Shown here: piece after piece, positions 11,395 through 22,406 of the stretch
How the letters are laid out: the number at the start of each line of letters is the position of its first letter
Position numbering within the stretch: the first letter of the stretch is position 1
Source of the DNA: Torymus aiolomorphi
Taxonomy: Eukaryota; Arthropoda; Insecta; Hymenoptera; Torymidae
Direction of reading: 5' to 3'
DNA: 64,000 bases
Assembly (NCBI GenBank): GCA_036365515.1
Contig: CM070873.1
Span: 89,764,173-89,828,172, forward strand
Program-made: the position numbers and the translations under genes
The notes under the pieces: model-generated
What the model saw: the letters and a program-made list of their open reading frames with translations, nothing else
What the model was told of the DNA's origin: nothing
The model's database searches: none

Positions 11395-11994
11395 CCCAGA
11401 CAGCACAGACAATTCTTAAAGAATTCATAAAGACTTCGAAAGAGCTCCCATGAATTCGCGAAATAATAAGTATTTATCCCCAAAGTATTCATAGTGAATT
11501 CCTTAATAATAGGTGGTATGTCCGGCCCGAAAATTCATTTCAAGTTCGTCATAAGTTCTTTTTTTGATTTAGTACTCATAAAGAGTTCATTAATAATTTT
11601 TCTTGAAGTCACATTATGGTACCAATACCGGACATGTAAAAGAGTTCACTTTTTTCTAAAAAAAGTATTCACTTTTAATTCACAATGTCCTACTAAGTAT
11701 TCTTTGAGTATTCGTAATGAACTATTATTACACTCTTTACGAATACAAAATTATTCTAGTGAATTATTTTATTAACTTTAAAGTAAGCAAAAATATTTGC
11801 CTAGAATTCCTAAATAGTTCATTCCAATTTTTTAGCCTACAAAAATCAATCTTGTTTTGCAGCTGAATTTTAATATAAAAAATTTATTTATTTTACGCAG
11901 ACATGTCATAAAATTTTTAGTCCCCATTTGTAAAAGGATACCAAAAATAAGGCAAGCCTTGTAATTTCGGACTCTGCGTCAATAGTCATTACTA

Positions 11995-12090
11995 TGACTG
12001 AATTACACGGCTTATATACTCTCGGCACTCCAGTGTATCCACAGAAAGCACCGCCGGCGCGCCGCATAGCGAATGAATAGCGGAAGCTTG
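11995..12090 (-). promoter_or_regulatory. TATA-containing segment in foldback left arm
   Basis: On the minus strand a gagtatataagccgt motif is followed by the conserved ggactctgcgt block in its complement. The same segment occurs in the right arm at 15100-15165 in the opposite direction, so both would fire outward. Conservation between arms may only reflect their common origin; promoter function is inference. Confidence 0.3.
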
Positions 12091-12589
12091 TGTATCGAAA
12101 ATTGCGTTTCACAAGAATTCTTTATGATTACTTTTATGGAAAAAGCGTTCCTTAAGTAATCTTAAAGAGTTCAACAAAAATTCTTTTTGATCATTGGGTG
12201 ATTTTCTAATGTATGAACCCTTTGCAAGGAGCTCAAGAGATTCCCTCTATTCTAGGGCTTCCACAAGACTCAAGATAAATATCGATATTGTATCGTATCG
12301 TCTTGAAAATCAAGACAATATCAAGACAATATTCGAAGAAAAAAAACAAGACAACACCAAGACTTGAAAACCAAGAACATATTCTTGACAACATTTTTTA
12401 ACAAGATCTTGCATTATTGTTATTGATAAATTTATAAGAATAAGTAATTTTTTTTTATCATTTATAAGTTTTTATTGCATATTAATTTCACAAATTAACT
12501 CTTTAAGGTTACATTTCATCCAAGAATTAGTACATATCAAAGATCTTATGGATTTATATTTTAACGAACATCGATCATTTGTTAAAGGG

Positions 12590-13800
12590 AAAATAATTCT
12601 TTATATAATTCCTAACCACAAGTAGACGGGGGATACGAGATCCACGCGTATACGGGAGCGCGTTGACGAGTATAGAAGGCAAAATAATTATTTATATAAT
12701 TCCTAACCCCAAGTAGACGGGGGATGCGAGTTCCACGCGTATACGGGAGCAAGTCGGACGTGCATACAAGAAAAATTATTATTTATATAATTCCTAACCC
12801 CATGAAGGCGGGGGATGCGAGTTCCACGCGTATACGGGAGCGTGTCAGACGTGTATACAAGGCAAAATAATTATTTATATAATTCCTAACCCCAAGTAGG
12901 TGGGGGATGCGAGTTCCACGCGTATACGGGAGCAAGTACGACGTGCATACAAGAGAAAATTATTATTTATAGACTTCCTAACCCCAAGTAGACGGGGGAT
13001 GCGACTTCCATGCGTATACGGGTGCGCGTTAGACGTGTATACATGGCAAAATAATTATATAAATAATTCTTAACCCCAACTAGGCGGGGGATGCGAGATC
13101 CATGCGTATACGGGAACGCGTCAGACTTGTATACAAGTCAAAATAATTATTTATATAATTCCTAAACCCAAGAAGGCGGGCGATGCGAGTTCCACGCGTA
13201 TACGGGAGCGCGTCAGACGTGTATACAAGGCAAAATAATTATTTATATAATTCCTAACCCCAAGTAGACGGGGGATGCGCCTTCCATGCGTGTACCGGTG
13301 CGCGTTACACGTCTATACATGGCAAAATAATTATATAAATAATTCTTAACCCCAAGTAGGCGGGGGATGCGAGATCCACGCGTATACGGGAGCGCGTCAG
13401 ACGTGTAGACAAGGCAAAATAATTATTTATATAATTCCTAACCCCAGGAAGGCGGGGGATGCGAGTTCCACGCGTATACGGGAGCGCGTCAGACTTGTAT
13501 ACAAGTCAAAATAATTATTTATATAATTCCTAAACCCAAGAAGGCGGGGGATGCGAGTTCCACGCGTGTACGGGAGCGCGTCAGACGTGTATACAAGGCA
13601 AAATAATTATTTATATAATTCCTAACCCCAAGTAGGTGGGGGATGCGAGTTCCACGCGTATACGGGAGCGCGTTTGACGATTATAGAAGGCAAAATAATT
13701 ATTTATATAATTCCTAACCCCAAGTAGACGTGGGATGCGAGTTTCACGCGTATACGGGAGCAAGTCGGACGTGTATACATGGAAAAATTCAAATAATTCT
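12590..13800 (+). repeat. 91-bp satellite, forward array (about 13 units)
   Basis: The unit begins near attcctaaccccaagtag and contains gggggatgcgag, CCACGCGTATACGGGAGC and gtgtatacaaggcaaaata. Anchors at 12611, 12702, 12793 and 12885 give a 91-92 bp period. Units vary by point changes, with alternating subtypes (agcaagtcgg versus agcgcgtcag). Confidence 0.95.
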
Positions 13801-14695
13801 TAACCTCATGTAGGCGGGGAGTGCTCCCGTATTCGCGTGGAATGCGCATCCACCACCTACTTGGGGTTAAGAATTATTTAAATAATTATTATGCCATGTA
13901 TACACGTCTATCGCGCTCCCGTATACGGGTAACTCGCATCCCTTGCTTACTTGGGGTTAGGAATTAAATAAATAATTATTTAGCCTTGTATACACGTCTG
14001 ATGCGCTCCCGTATACGCGTGGAACTTGCATCCCCCACCTACTTGGGGTTAGGAATCATATAAATAATTATTTTTTCTTGTATGCACGTCCGACTTGCTC
14101 CCGTATACGCGTGAAACTCGCATCCCCCGTCTACTTGGGGTTAGGAATTATATAAATAATTATTTTGCCTTCTATACGCGTCTGACACGCTCCCGTATAC
14201 GCGTGGAACTCGCATCCCCCACGTACTTGGGGTTAGGAATTGTATAAATAATTATTTTCCCTTGTATGCACGCCTGACTCGCTCCCGTATAAGCGTAAAA
14301 CTCGCATCCCCGGCCTATTTGGGATTAGGAATTATAGTAATAATTATTTTGCCTTGTATACACGTCTGATGTGCTCTCGTATACGCGTGGAACTCGCATC
14401 CCCAACCTAGTTGGGATTAGGAATTATATAAATAATTATTTTGCCTTGTATTCACGACTGATGCGCTCCCGTATACGCGTGGAACTCGCATCATCCGCTT
14501 ACTTGGGGTTAGGAATTACATAAATAATTATTTTGCCTTGTATTCACGCCTGACTCGCTCCCGTATACGCGTAAAACTCGCATCCCCCGCCTACTTGGGG
14601 TTAGGAATTATATAGATAATTATTTTGTCTTGTATAGACATCTGTCGCGCTTCCGTATACGCGTGGAACTCTCATCCCCCGCCTACTTGATGTTT
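13801..14695 (-). repeat. 91-bp satellite, inverted array (about 10 units)
   Basis: The same unit as 12590-13800 but on the opposite strand (GCTCCCGTATACGCGTGG, then cttggggttagg). The turnaround lies near 13810-13850, where a truncated forward unit meets a reverse unit. The array ends at the cctacttgatg junction with the right arm of the foldback. Confidence 0.95.
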
Positions 14696-15099
14696 TGTTT
14701 ATGTTTTCATCAAATTCGAAAAGAGTGTAATAGTAGTTCATTATGAATACATTTTTTAGGAACATACGAACTCTTGTACGAAAAATATTATTTCCATAAT
14801 ATGACTTCATAATAAGCAATTTACAAACTAAATTATGAATACTTTTCTATATATAAAATATGAGCTCTTTGCTAAAACTTGGAATGAACACTTTACGATC
14901 TCTTAGAGAATAGAGGGAGTCTCTTGAGATCACGCAATGATCTAAAAGAATTTTTGTTGAACTGTTTAAGATTACTTATGGAATGCTTCTTCTATAAAAC
15001 TAATCATAAAGAATTCTTGTGAAACGCAGTTCTCGATAGGCAAGCTTCGGCTTTTCATCCGCTGTGCGGCGCGCTGGTGGTGCTTTCTGCGAATACACT

Positions 15100-15165
15100 G
15101 GAGTGCTGAGAGAGTATATAAGCCGTATAATTCAAATCGTTGAAATGACTCTTCACGCAGAGTCC
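15100..15165 (+). promoter_or_regulatory. TATA-containing segment in foldback right arm
   Basis: gagagtatataagccgt is followed about 45 bp downstream by the cgcagagtccgaaatt block. It mirrors the left-arm copy at 11995-12090 and points outward. See that entry for the caution on function. Confidence 0.3.
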
Positions 15166-15674
15166 GAAATTACAGGGCTTGCCTTGTTTTTGGTATCCCT
15201 TTTACATTGGGGACTAAACGTAAAATAAATAAATTGTTTATTTTAAAATTTTGCCGTAAAACAAGGTCAATTTTTGCAGGCTAAAAAAAATGCAAACTAA
15301 AAATGCACTATCAAAGTATTCTAAAATTGTTTTAGAAGTATTAAAAATGGATTCATGTTTTCATCATTTTTCAGCCAAATATAACTATTTTGAAACTTAT
15401 AAGTTATTAATGAATTCTTTTACAATTCATGGTACAATTGAATGTATCGTGTTTAAAAAATTGTTGTTCCAAATGATTTAAATTGGAATTCATTATGAAC
15501 TCTAGAAAATGTTCATTTCGTATTCTATATAAATGCTTTTTAGGAATTAATAATTTAAGTAAATATAATTCTACAGGAATTCCTTTTTTTTTAACGGACT
15601 CTTTAGGAATGCATACTGATTGGATACTCTCGGACATATCTACATTCATTAATAACACTTTAACAATATTTTAA

Positions 15675-17158
15675 CCCGTGTAAAAAAAATAGTCTGGCAC
15701 TGGTCTGGGAGAGGTCTAGCTAAACTAGTCTGGCTAAAGTATGGCTTTAGTCTGGCTACGGCCACTATGCCAGACTTATAAATTTTGTCTGAATAAGCCT
15801 GGCAAAAATGCCAGACTTTTTGCCAGACTTATAATTTTTTTCTCAAATAAGTCTGGCAAAAACGCCAGACTTTGTGCCAGACTTTTTTTCGGTCAGCTGC
15901 ATCCCAGAACGATATTCTAGGTCCTGCAGCATCAAATCAACCTCACCTCGAGATGCGTCATTTCCCAGGCGTGGAGCTCGGCGGACGTGAGGCTCATACC
16001 CGTGCTACTCTAACGAGTAACCCAAACTGTACCGGTGCCGCCGATATCGCAGTCATTGTCCTCATCGCAGCCGCCGTCACCGTCGTCCCCACCGTACTAT
16101 CGAGCGCTATTTAATGCTGCTTCAGTCTGGATCTGCTGCGGAGATTTAAGGCAACGCTAGCTAACCTGAAAATATATACCACAAAGTATCTAGTTTTTGT
16201 GGTATAAAAAATTATTTTATTGAAAGCGTCAGCTTATCTGATAATTCTGCAATTGCTGTTCACCATGGCTCGACATCGAATTCAATTTCTTTCGTTTTTA
16301 ATTTCTCTGTAGGTATGCACGGCGAAAGATATTCATAACCCAAATTGAAATAATATTTTGAAGTCTATAAACAACATGAAATTGCCGTATCATGTGTTTT
16401 GTCGACAGCCCAAATATGTGATCATAGCAACATGTTCAATACAAAGAAAGCTGAACTAGCTTCACGACGTTTATGGACTTCAAAATATTTTCAACGCACT
16501 ACACGAATTTAACTTTATGATTTCTTCACGACTGCGCACCTTACAGAAGAATGAAAAGCACGAGGAATTGAGTTCTATACATTGGGTCTCGGCGAACAGC
16601 AATTGCAGAATTATCAGATAAGTTGACGCTTTCTATAAAATATTTTTGTATACCACAAAAACTAAATACTTTGTGGTATATATTTTCAGGTTAGCTAGTG
16701 TTGCCTTCAATCTCCGCAGCAGATCCAGACACAAGCAGTATCAAATAGCGCTCGATAGTACGGTGGGGACGACGATGACGGCGGCTACGATGAGGATAAT
16801 GACTGCGATATCGGCGGCACCGGTACAGTTTGGGTATGAGCCTCACGTTTACCGAGCTCCACGCCTGAGAAATGACGCATCTCGAGGTGAGGTTGATCTG
16901 ACGCTGCAGGACCTAGAGCATCGTTCTGGGACGAAGCCACCGAAAAAAGTCTGGCAAAAAGTCTGACATTTTTGCCAGACTTATTTGAGAAAAAAATTAT
17001 AAGTCTGGCAAAAAGTCTGATATTTTAGCCAGACTTATTTGAAACAAAATTTATAAGTCTGGCATAGTGGCCGTAGCCAGACTAAAGCCATACTTCAGCC
17101 AGACTAGCTTAGTCAGACCTCTCCCAGACCAGTGCCAGACTAATTTTTTTTACACGGG
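15675..17158. mobile_element. Nested 1.5-kb foldback with GTCTGGC subterminal repeats
   Basis: Ends CCCGTGTAAAAAAAAT (15675) and ATTTTTTTTACACGGG (17158). Each arm has about ten copies of GTCTGGC/GCCAGAC in both orientations, a common layout for transposase-binding subterminal repeats. The arms (15675-16260 and 16600-17158) also share a GC-rich block at 15930-16110 and 16740-16925. The centre is AT-rich. It interrupts the right arm of the larger foldback. Confidence 0.85.
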
Positions 17159-17317
17159 AAGAATTAATTATGCATAACCAATAGAATATTTTCTTAATAC
17201 AATATGAATACTTTTAATTCATTAAGAAGTCATTAAGTATTGGTGTCAAAGAGTAATTTTAGAATTCTTTTAGTGAATTCTTTATGAACTCATCGCGAAC
17301 ATGTGTGCTGTCTGGGG

Positions 17318-17735
17318 TATTTACACCCTCTACCTTCCTGTAAATTTTCAGCCAAAAAAAATGGGGATTTTGAGAAAATTGTATTTTTTAGTAAAAAGTA
17401 CATAACTCGTGCATTTTTTATTTTTTTTCTTAAATAACATAAAGGACGTGAAAGAGGGCTCAAAACTGCGTGAAATTATGTGTTACACGCTAAGAAGCTT
17501 AAAAAGCTGGTGAAACAGTAGCAGTTTGAAAATGACATTGAAAATTTTTTTTCTAAGTAAGGATTTTCTCGGAATATTTCGGCATTGCTGAACGCATGAA
17601 ATTTTGATGCAAAAAAAATTTTTAAAATACGTGTCAAATAATTTTTGGAGAAGAACGTAAATATTTTAATTTCAAAACGATTGGTGACATAGGCATACAC
17701 GGACCACCTGATTTGAGATGGATTCGGCCATAATA
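17318..17735 (-). repeat. Outer piece of right arm of the outer inverted repeat
   Basis: Reverse-complement match to 7606-7900, ending near ggattcggccata. It continues the arm interrupted at 11394. Confidence 0.8.
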
Positions 17736-18406
17736 TGTTAGTTTTCTTCGAAAAACAATAGTAAAATGATTTTATTGGCATCTCGCATTAGTCACGTCCA
17801 AGAGTGTACAAGAAGCTTGACATTCATTGTGCATATTTGTAGCGAGACATAGACAGAAACAGATTCGCACAATACGAAAAGCATCGCGTGCTCGCACGCT
17901 TAGGCCGTTCCAATATTCGCGCAACCATGATGTATGCGGTTTCGCTTTACATGACAATGCCACCCGGAAAATGTTGAAAATTACCAAACTGAATAATGGT
18001 TTTCATCTGACGACGACAACAAACGTCTTTTTTTATGCGACGCGTTAGTTCGTAGCCATGTTTCGGCACCAACTTTCACCTTGCTGATCCGTCGAATGCT
18101 CAAAAAGGATTGCGAAAAAGTGGCCCGGATGACTCTGCGCATCTTTCTTTGCGCGCGATCTCGCAACCCGCACTCGTAACGCATCAGGTCAACGAATGCG
18201 ACAATGAGCGACCACGGGAAATTAATAAAAGCATTAGAAAGAAATGGCCAAACTGTTCGCGGAGGTACAAAGGGCTCACTGCACGTTCGGCGTAATTAAA
18301 GAGCTTGTAAGTGAAAAAACATCACTATCATTACTATCTCTTTCCTGACACTCGTCTGTTCATATTTATAAATCCGGCTGCAGCATAATTCCCTTAGTGT
18401 ATATAC
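17736..18406. other. Noncoding interval, apparently single-copy in the window
   Basis: Mixed composition with moderately GC-rich stretches (18040-18300). No protein family recognised in any frame. It flanks the composite insertion and probably represents older host sequence. Confidence 0.35.
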
Positions 18407-18524
18407 CCGGTTGAAAAGGTCTGATAAAACCAGATAAAAAGGGTGCAGAAACCTAATAATCTATGCGGTTTTTGCACCTGAATCTGCAAATTTGTATTAG
18501 GTTTTATCAGACCTTTTGAACCGG
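18407..18524. mobile_element. 118-bp MITE with 25-bp inverted ends
   Basis: CCGGTTGAAAAGGTCTGAT at the left is mirrored at the right with one mismatch (CCGGTTCAAAAGG). The interior holds a second weaker inverted pair around tgcagaaaccta. No coding capacity. Confidence 0.7.
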
Positions 18525-19284
18525 ATAACACATAAATGGTTTTAAAAATGACAAATTGCGCGATATTATACATTAAATCTGGCTGTAAGGCAGTATAAAA
18601 AAATAACCTTAAATTGGCACAGCAAAAGTTTAGCGGAGATAAAAGCGTAATTAGGGGACATAATAATGTTCAAGAACAAATATAAAATAATGATTTTTAT
18701 TTTTTCCTCGGCTGATTTACGTAGGGTGGGAAGAGCCGTTCATTTGTAACGGCATCGTTACTGTATTAGGGGGAGAGTGGGTCAAAGTGAGCATTTTTGA
18801 GGCATTATGAACACTTTTCTTCGAGAAAAAAAATTGGAATTTTTTTCAAAAAAGCAAATTGCTAATATAATTTTGAATAAATTGAGATTCACCAGGAGAA
18901 AGCTCAATTTGTTATATAATATAGAAAATTCACAGCAATAAATTAATATTTTGCGTTTTGCCTCTATAAGAGGCAAAATGAACATACGGGAAGGCATTTT
19001 GGACATACCTTTGAAACAATATTAACACAATATATTATTTTCACTGACTTTTGTTAAAATTATTTTTACAAATTATTTTACTAATTACAACTAAGCAACT
19101 AAAAATTGCACTCCGAATTCTCCGATCTGCATTTTCGGCGTTTATGTTTACACAGCAAAACCACCGCGGATACCTCTGTCCTACAGTCCAATTTTCCTCC
19201 AAAGGTTCCTATTTTCAAAAGCTTATAAATTATTCAATATGCCATCAATTTGAAAAAAAAAGGACACGACGCAGGAAGACTTAA
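18525..19284. other. AT-rich noncoding interval
   Basis: No gene seen. Near 18770-19015 phrases such as gggtcaaagtgagca and aggcaaaatgaacat look like a decayed repeat. Confidence 0.35.
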
Positions 19285-19662
19285 GGGGATGCCTTACTCG
19301 TACTATTACCGACCGAGCAATTCACACAGTTTCAAGCTGATTAAAAATAAAATACGTCGAATCACAAAAAATCAAGAGAACACTCTTCTGTGTTTTTTAA
19401 CGTTCTATCATCCAGTCAAAGTTTGGAGTCGAAATATCAAGCCGTTTTTTCAAAAACTTTGAACGAAATTAAATTTCGCTTTGTTCAAAGTTTTTGCAAA
19501 AACAACTTGATATTTCGACTCCAAACTTTGACTGGGTGATAGAACATTAAAAAACACAGAAGAGTGTTCTCTTGATTTTTTATGATTCGACGTACTTTTT
19601 TTATAATCAGCTTAAAACTGTGTGAATTGCTCGGTCGGTAATGGTACGAGTATGGCATCCCC
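19285..19662. mobile_element. 378-bp palindromic MITE in a TTAA site
   Basis: GGGGATGCC (19285) and GGCATCCCC (19662), with TTAA on each side (19281-19284, 19663-19666). The arms are near-perfect over about 190 bp and meet near 19470. Short mirrored open frames on both strands arise from the palindrome and are not genes. Confidence 0.9.
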
Positions 19663-19664
19663 TT

Positions 19665-20408
19665 AAGGTGGTTCTCGTCGGATTCCCTAGTCAAAGCAGT
19701 GCTAAATGTAGAAGTTACCTAAAATTTAAAAAAATCATAGTTGTAATGTGATTTATTTATTTAAAATGATAGAGGTCCATGTATTATAAATAAAGTGTAT
19801 TTAACATGATTAGGATAACTTTTTTTACAAGATGGCGATTTTCTAGAAACTAGATATCGTCACTACAAACAATTGTTCATAAATCACTGGAATCTTTTTT
19901 GTTTCTCAACCGATTTTAGTTTTCAAGGTCTCAATTTGCTCCTTAAGAAATTTCGTGGGGACTTGCCGAAGGAAAAATTAAAAATTATTCAAAACTCAAA
20001 AAGTTATAGATAATTGTTCATAAATTCATGCACGTCGTTAAAATAAAATATTCTTTTAATTGGCTATAACTTTCTGAGTTTGAATAACTTTTAATTTTTT
20101 CTTCGGCAAGTCCCCATGAAAATTCTTAACGATCAAAATGAGACCTTGGAAACTAAAATCGGTTGAGAAACAAAAAAGATTCCAGTGATTTATCAACAAT
20201 TATTTGTAGTGACAATATCTACTTTCTAGAATATTGCCATTTTGTGAAAAAAGTTATTTTAGTTATGTTAAATACACTTTATTTATAATACATTGACTAT
20301 CTCTATCATTTTAAATAAATAAATCACATTACACTATGGTTTTTTAAATTTTAGGTAATTTCTACATTTAGCACTGCTTTGACTAGGGAATCCGTGGAGA
20401 ACTACCTT
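19665..20408. mobile_element. 744-bp palindromic element directly abutting the previous MITE
   Basis: AAGGTGGTTCTC (19665) and GAGAACTACCTT (20408) with long imperfect arms, including gattccctagtcaaagcag and its mirror, and a centre near 20040. The left TTAA is shared with the neighbouring MITE. The same end type recurs at 43731 (TTAAGGTAGTTCT). Confidence 0.85.
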
Positions 20409-21593
20409 CAAATTTCGATTAGAACAGTCTTAAAGTGTTACGAAACAATTATTTTTTAAATGTGTCGTAAAGTTGAAAGTGACAAGAACCCTTTTGCTCG
20501 TGATGTGACAGGGGTATTTTTTTATCTATAAAATCCATTTTCAATGTGCTTTTTCGCGTCATTTTCGTGTTTGACGGGTATTTTTATTGGGGAAATAAAA
20601 TTTGCCATGCTGTAGTTTTTTTTATATTTCAAGTGTTTATAATGCCTCGTGTCAATCATGCCCCGCTCTTTCCTATACTACCTCGTCGGGTGGTGCTGCC
20701 GCGAGTTTGTAAATGGAATATTTAAACGTGCCGTAGTTCGTGACAACGATGTACCCATAAAAAAGAGAGCGTCATTGGCGGAGTGGCGGAGGCCGTTGCG
20801 AGCACGTGAATGGGAAGTCAAAGACGCGCGATACGCAGGTAACACCAGCCTCGCGTTCGCACCTCGAATGAATATTCTAATATTTTTAATATTTTAATGC
20901 AGAAAAGCACGCTTTATTTTCATGAAAAGCGATAGCTCTTCTTCATTGTAGAAGCTTCTGTATATACACACACGCGCTTTCACGCACACGCACTTACGCA
21001 CGTGCATACACAGATTCTCATTCTATAGCGCGTATTTGTTAACTCTTGTACAAGTAGGCGCGAGCATAGAGGAAGGACTACAGAGAAAAGAAAGAAATAG
21101 TAAAGGCGGCTGACGTAAAGATAAATTTCGCGAAGGCGAGTGAGAGAGGAAGAAACTAGAGTATGCGCACTGTAATGAATGGGAGAGGGGGGAGAAAGTG
21201 CAAAGACATAGGACGAACTAGGGAAACGAGTACAGTCAGTAAGAGGAGATCTAAAGTGCCGACGAGGAGAAAACACGAAGTATACCTACAGTGGGAGAAA
21301 GACGAGCCACGGGAAATACGGGGAGCGAGAGCCAAGCTGCACTGCGGTTCTGGTAGGGATTGGGCAATGCCGCCAGACGGTTGTACTTAGTGTGCTACGA
21401 CAATTCACTCCCAGGTGGCAGCAGCGCATGGCTATCCTTGAAGAATCGACAAGAGTGGCGTTTGGTAAGGCGCTTGCTTTCGGAAACAAACATTGCTTTT
21501 GTCATCGCTGGTCACAATCACAAGCTTAAGGGAGCTATCGTGCTTTTAAAATGGGTTTACTATTTAATTTTTATGTCATAAATTATGAATAGT
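20409..21593. other. Noncoding interval with GC-richer core
   Basis: 20640-21500 is more GC-rich and not repeated elsewhere in the window. An open frame at 20649-20897 runs to a possible splice donor near 20839 but matches no family I know. Purine-rich DNA at 21110-21330. A host exon, untranslated exon or regulatory region is possible but unproven. Confidence 0.3.
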
Positions 21594-21748
21594 ATTAAAA
21601 GTCAAATAACGTGGATCCTTGTGAGGGCCAATTCCAAAAGAAATAATTTGAAAACAATCGTTATCTTGGCAATTAAGATAACGATTGTTTTCAAATTATT
21701 TCTTTTGGAATTGGCCCTCACAAGGATCCACGTTATTTGACTTTTAAT
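21594..21748. mobile_element. 155-bp perfect hairpin element
   Basis: Arms of 74 bp (21594-21667 and 21675-21748) are exact inverted copies around a 7-nt loop. The arm begins ATTAAAAGTCAAATAACG and contains GTGGATCCTTGTGAGGGCC. The following gagggtgccactcaacacta block (to about 21775) also accompanies the related copy at 46610-46715. Confidence 0.9.
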
Positions 21749-21789
21749 TCAACATTGAGGGTGCCACTCAACACTATATTATGAATAGT

Positions 21790-22140
21790 ATATTACGCAA
21801 CTATACAGTAAAAAATTTTTTCGTAAAATTACCACTCTGAGAATAGTAAACCAGAATAACCTACTCTGAAGGTAGTCTTTTCACAACAAAAATGTAAATT
21901 TACACTTTGAGTAGTAATTTTTCGAGATCTCGACAATGAATGTTTTTGGTTACAATCACACTAGTAAACCCTGGTAGAAAATTAACCATAAGTTGGCTAG
22001 AATATGCTTAACCAGCATATGGCTTAGCCATATTGTGGCCAACTTATGGTTAATTTTCTACCAGGGAAATTGATAGCATTAAGGCGAATTTACACTTCTA
22101 TCGTCGAAATTACCACTGCATTGTAAATTTACATTTAATT
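21790..22140. repeat. AT-rich MITE with nested 98-bp hairpin
   Basis: The block containing acagtaaaaaattttt and gaaggtagt is related to 29290-29540. Inside it, 21969-22066 is a near-perfect hairpin with ends CCCTGGTAGAAAATTAACC, the same family of ends as the 2.2-kb palindrome at 44232-46471. Confidence 0.7.
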
Positions 22141-22406
22141 GTTTTTTTTAATTGTATAATAATTATTATCATTTAAATAATTAAGAATCAATAATTTCAA
22201 TTAATATAAATAAATTATTATAATTAAATGTATAAAACGAATTTATTCAAGTTTATTTTTATTACAAAAATACAAATAATTTATATAATAAATTATATAT
22301 CTAATAACTTAAAAGATAAAGATGCAATAATAACTGCTACTTAAATGTTTTTTTTTTTTAAGTAATTGCAAGTAAAAAAACAGTTTACTTAAGTCAAATG
22401 ATAATC

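Larger units (their letters stand above)
11395..17317. mobile_element. 5.9-kb foldback element carrying satellite arrays
   Basis: Ends CCCAGACAGCACA (11395) and TGTGCTGTCTGGGG (to 17317), flanked by TA (11393-11394, 17318-17319). The flanks join into ataggtatttacac, which matches the uninterrupted partner near 7885-7895. The left arm (11395-12590) and right arm (14695-15674 plus 17159-17317) are imperfect inverted copies. They share the ggactctgcgt / tatataagccgt block and many GAATTC-like subterminal motifs. The centre is two head-to-head arrays of a 91-bp unit. A second foldback is inserted at 15675-17158. No transposase is present. TA duplication suggests a Tc1/mariner-type helper, but GTA is equally consistent with the bases. 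Confidence 0.85.

Noticed and set aside
12590..14695. Coding potential or ribosomal repeats in the 91-bp arrays
   Set aside because: Units are not a multiple of three, contain stops in all frames and show no rRNA similarity; treated as satellite.
15872..16966. Mirrored 80- and 106-codon frames as a gene pair
   Set aside because: They come from the two arms of the same foldback. Frame retention is not convincing as an expressed gene, though a captured exon is kept as a finding.
20649..20897. Possible host exon
   Set aside because: Open for 82 codons with a potential donor, but no motif or partner exon could be identified.
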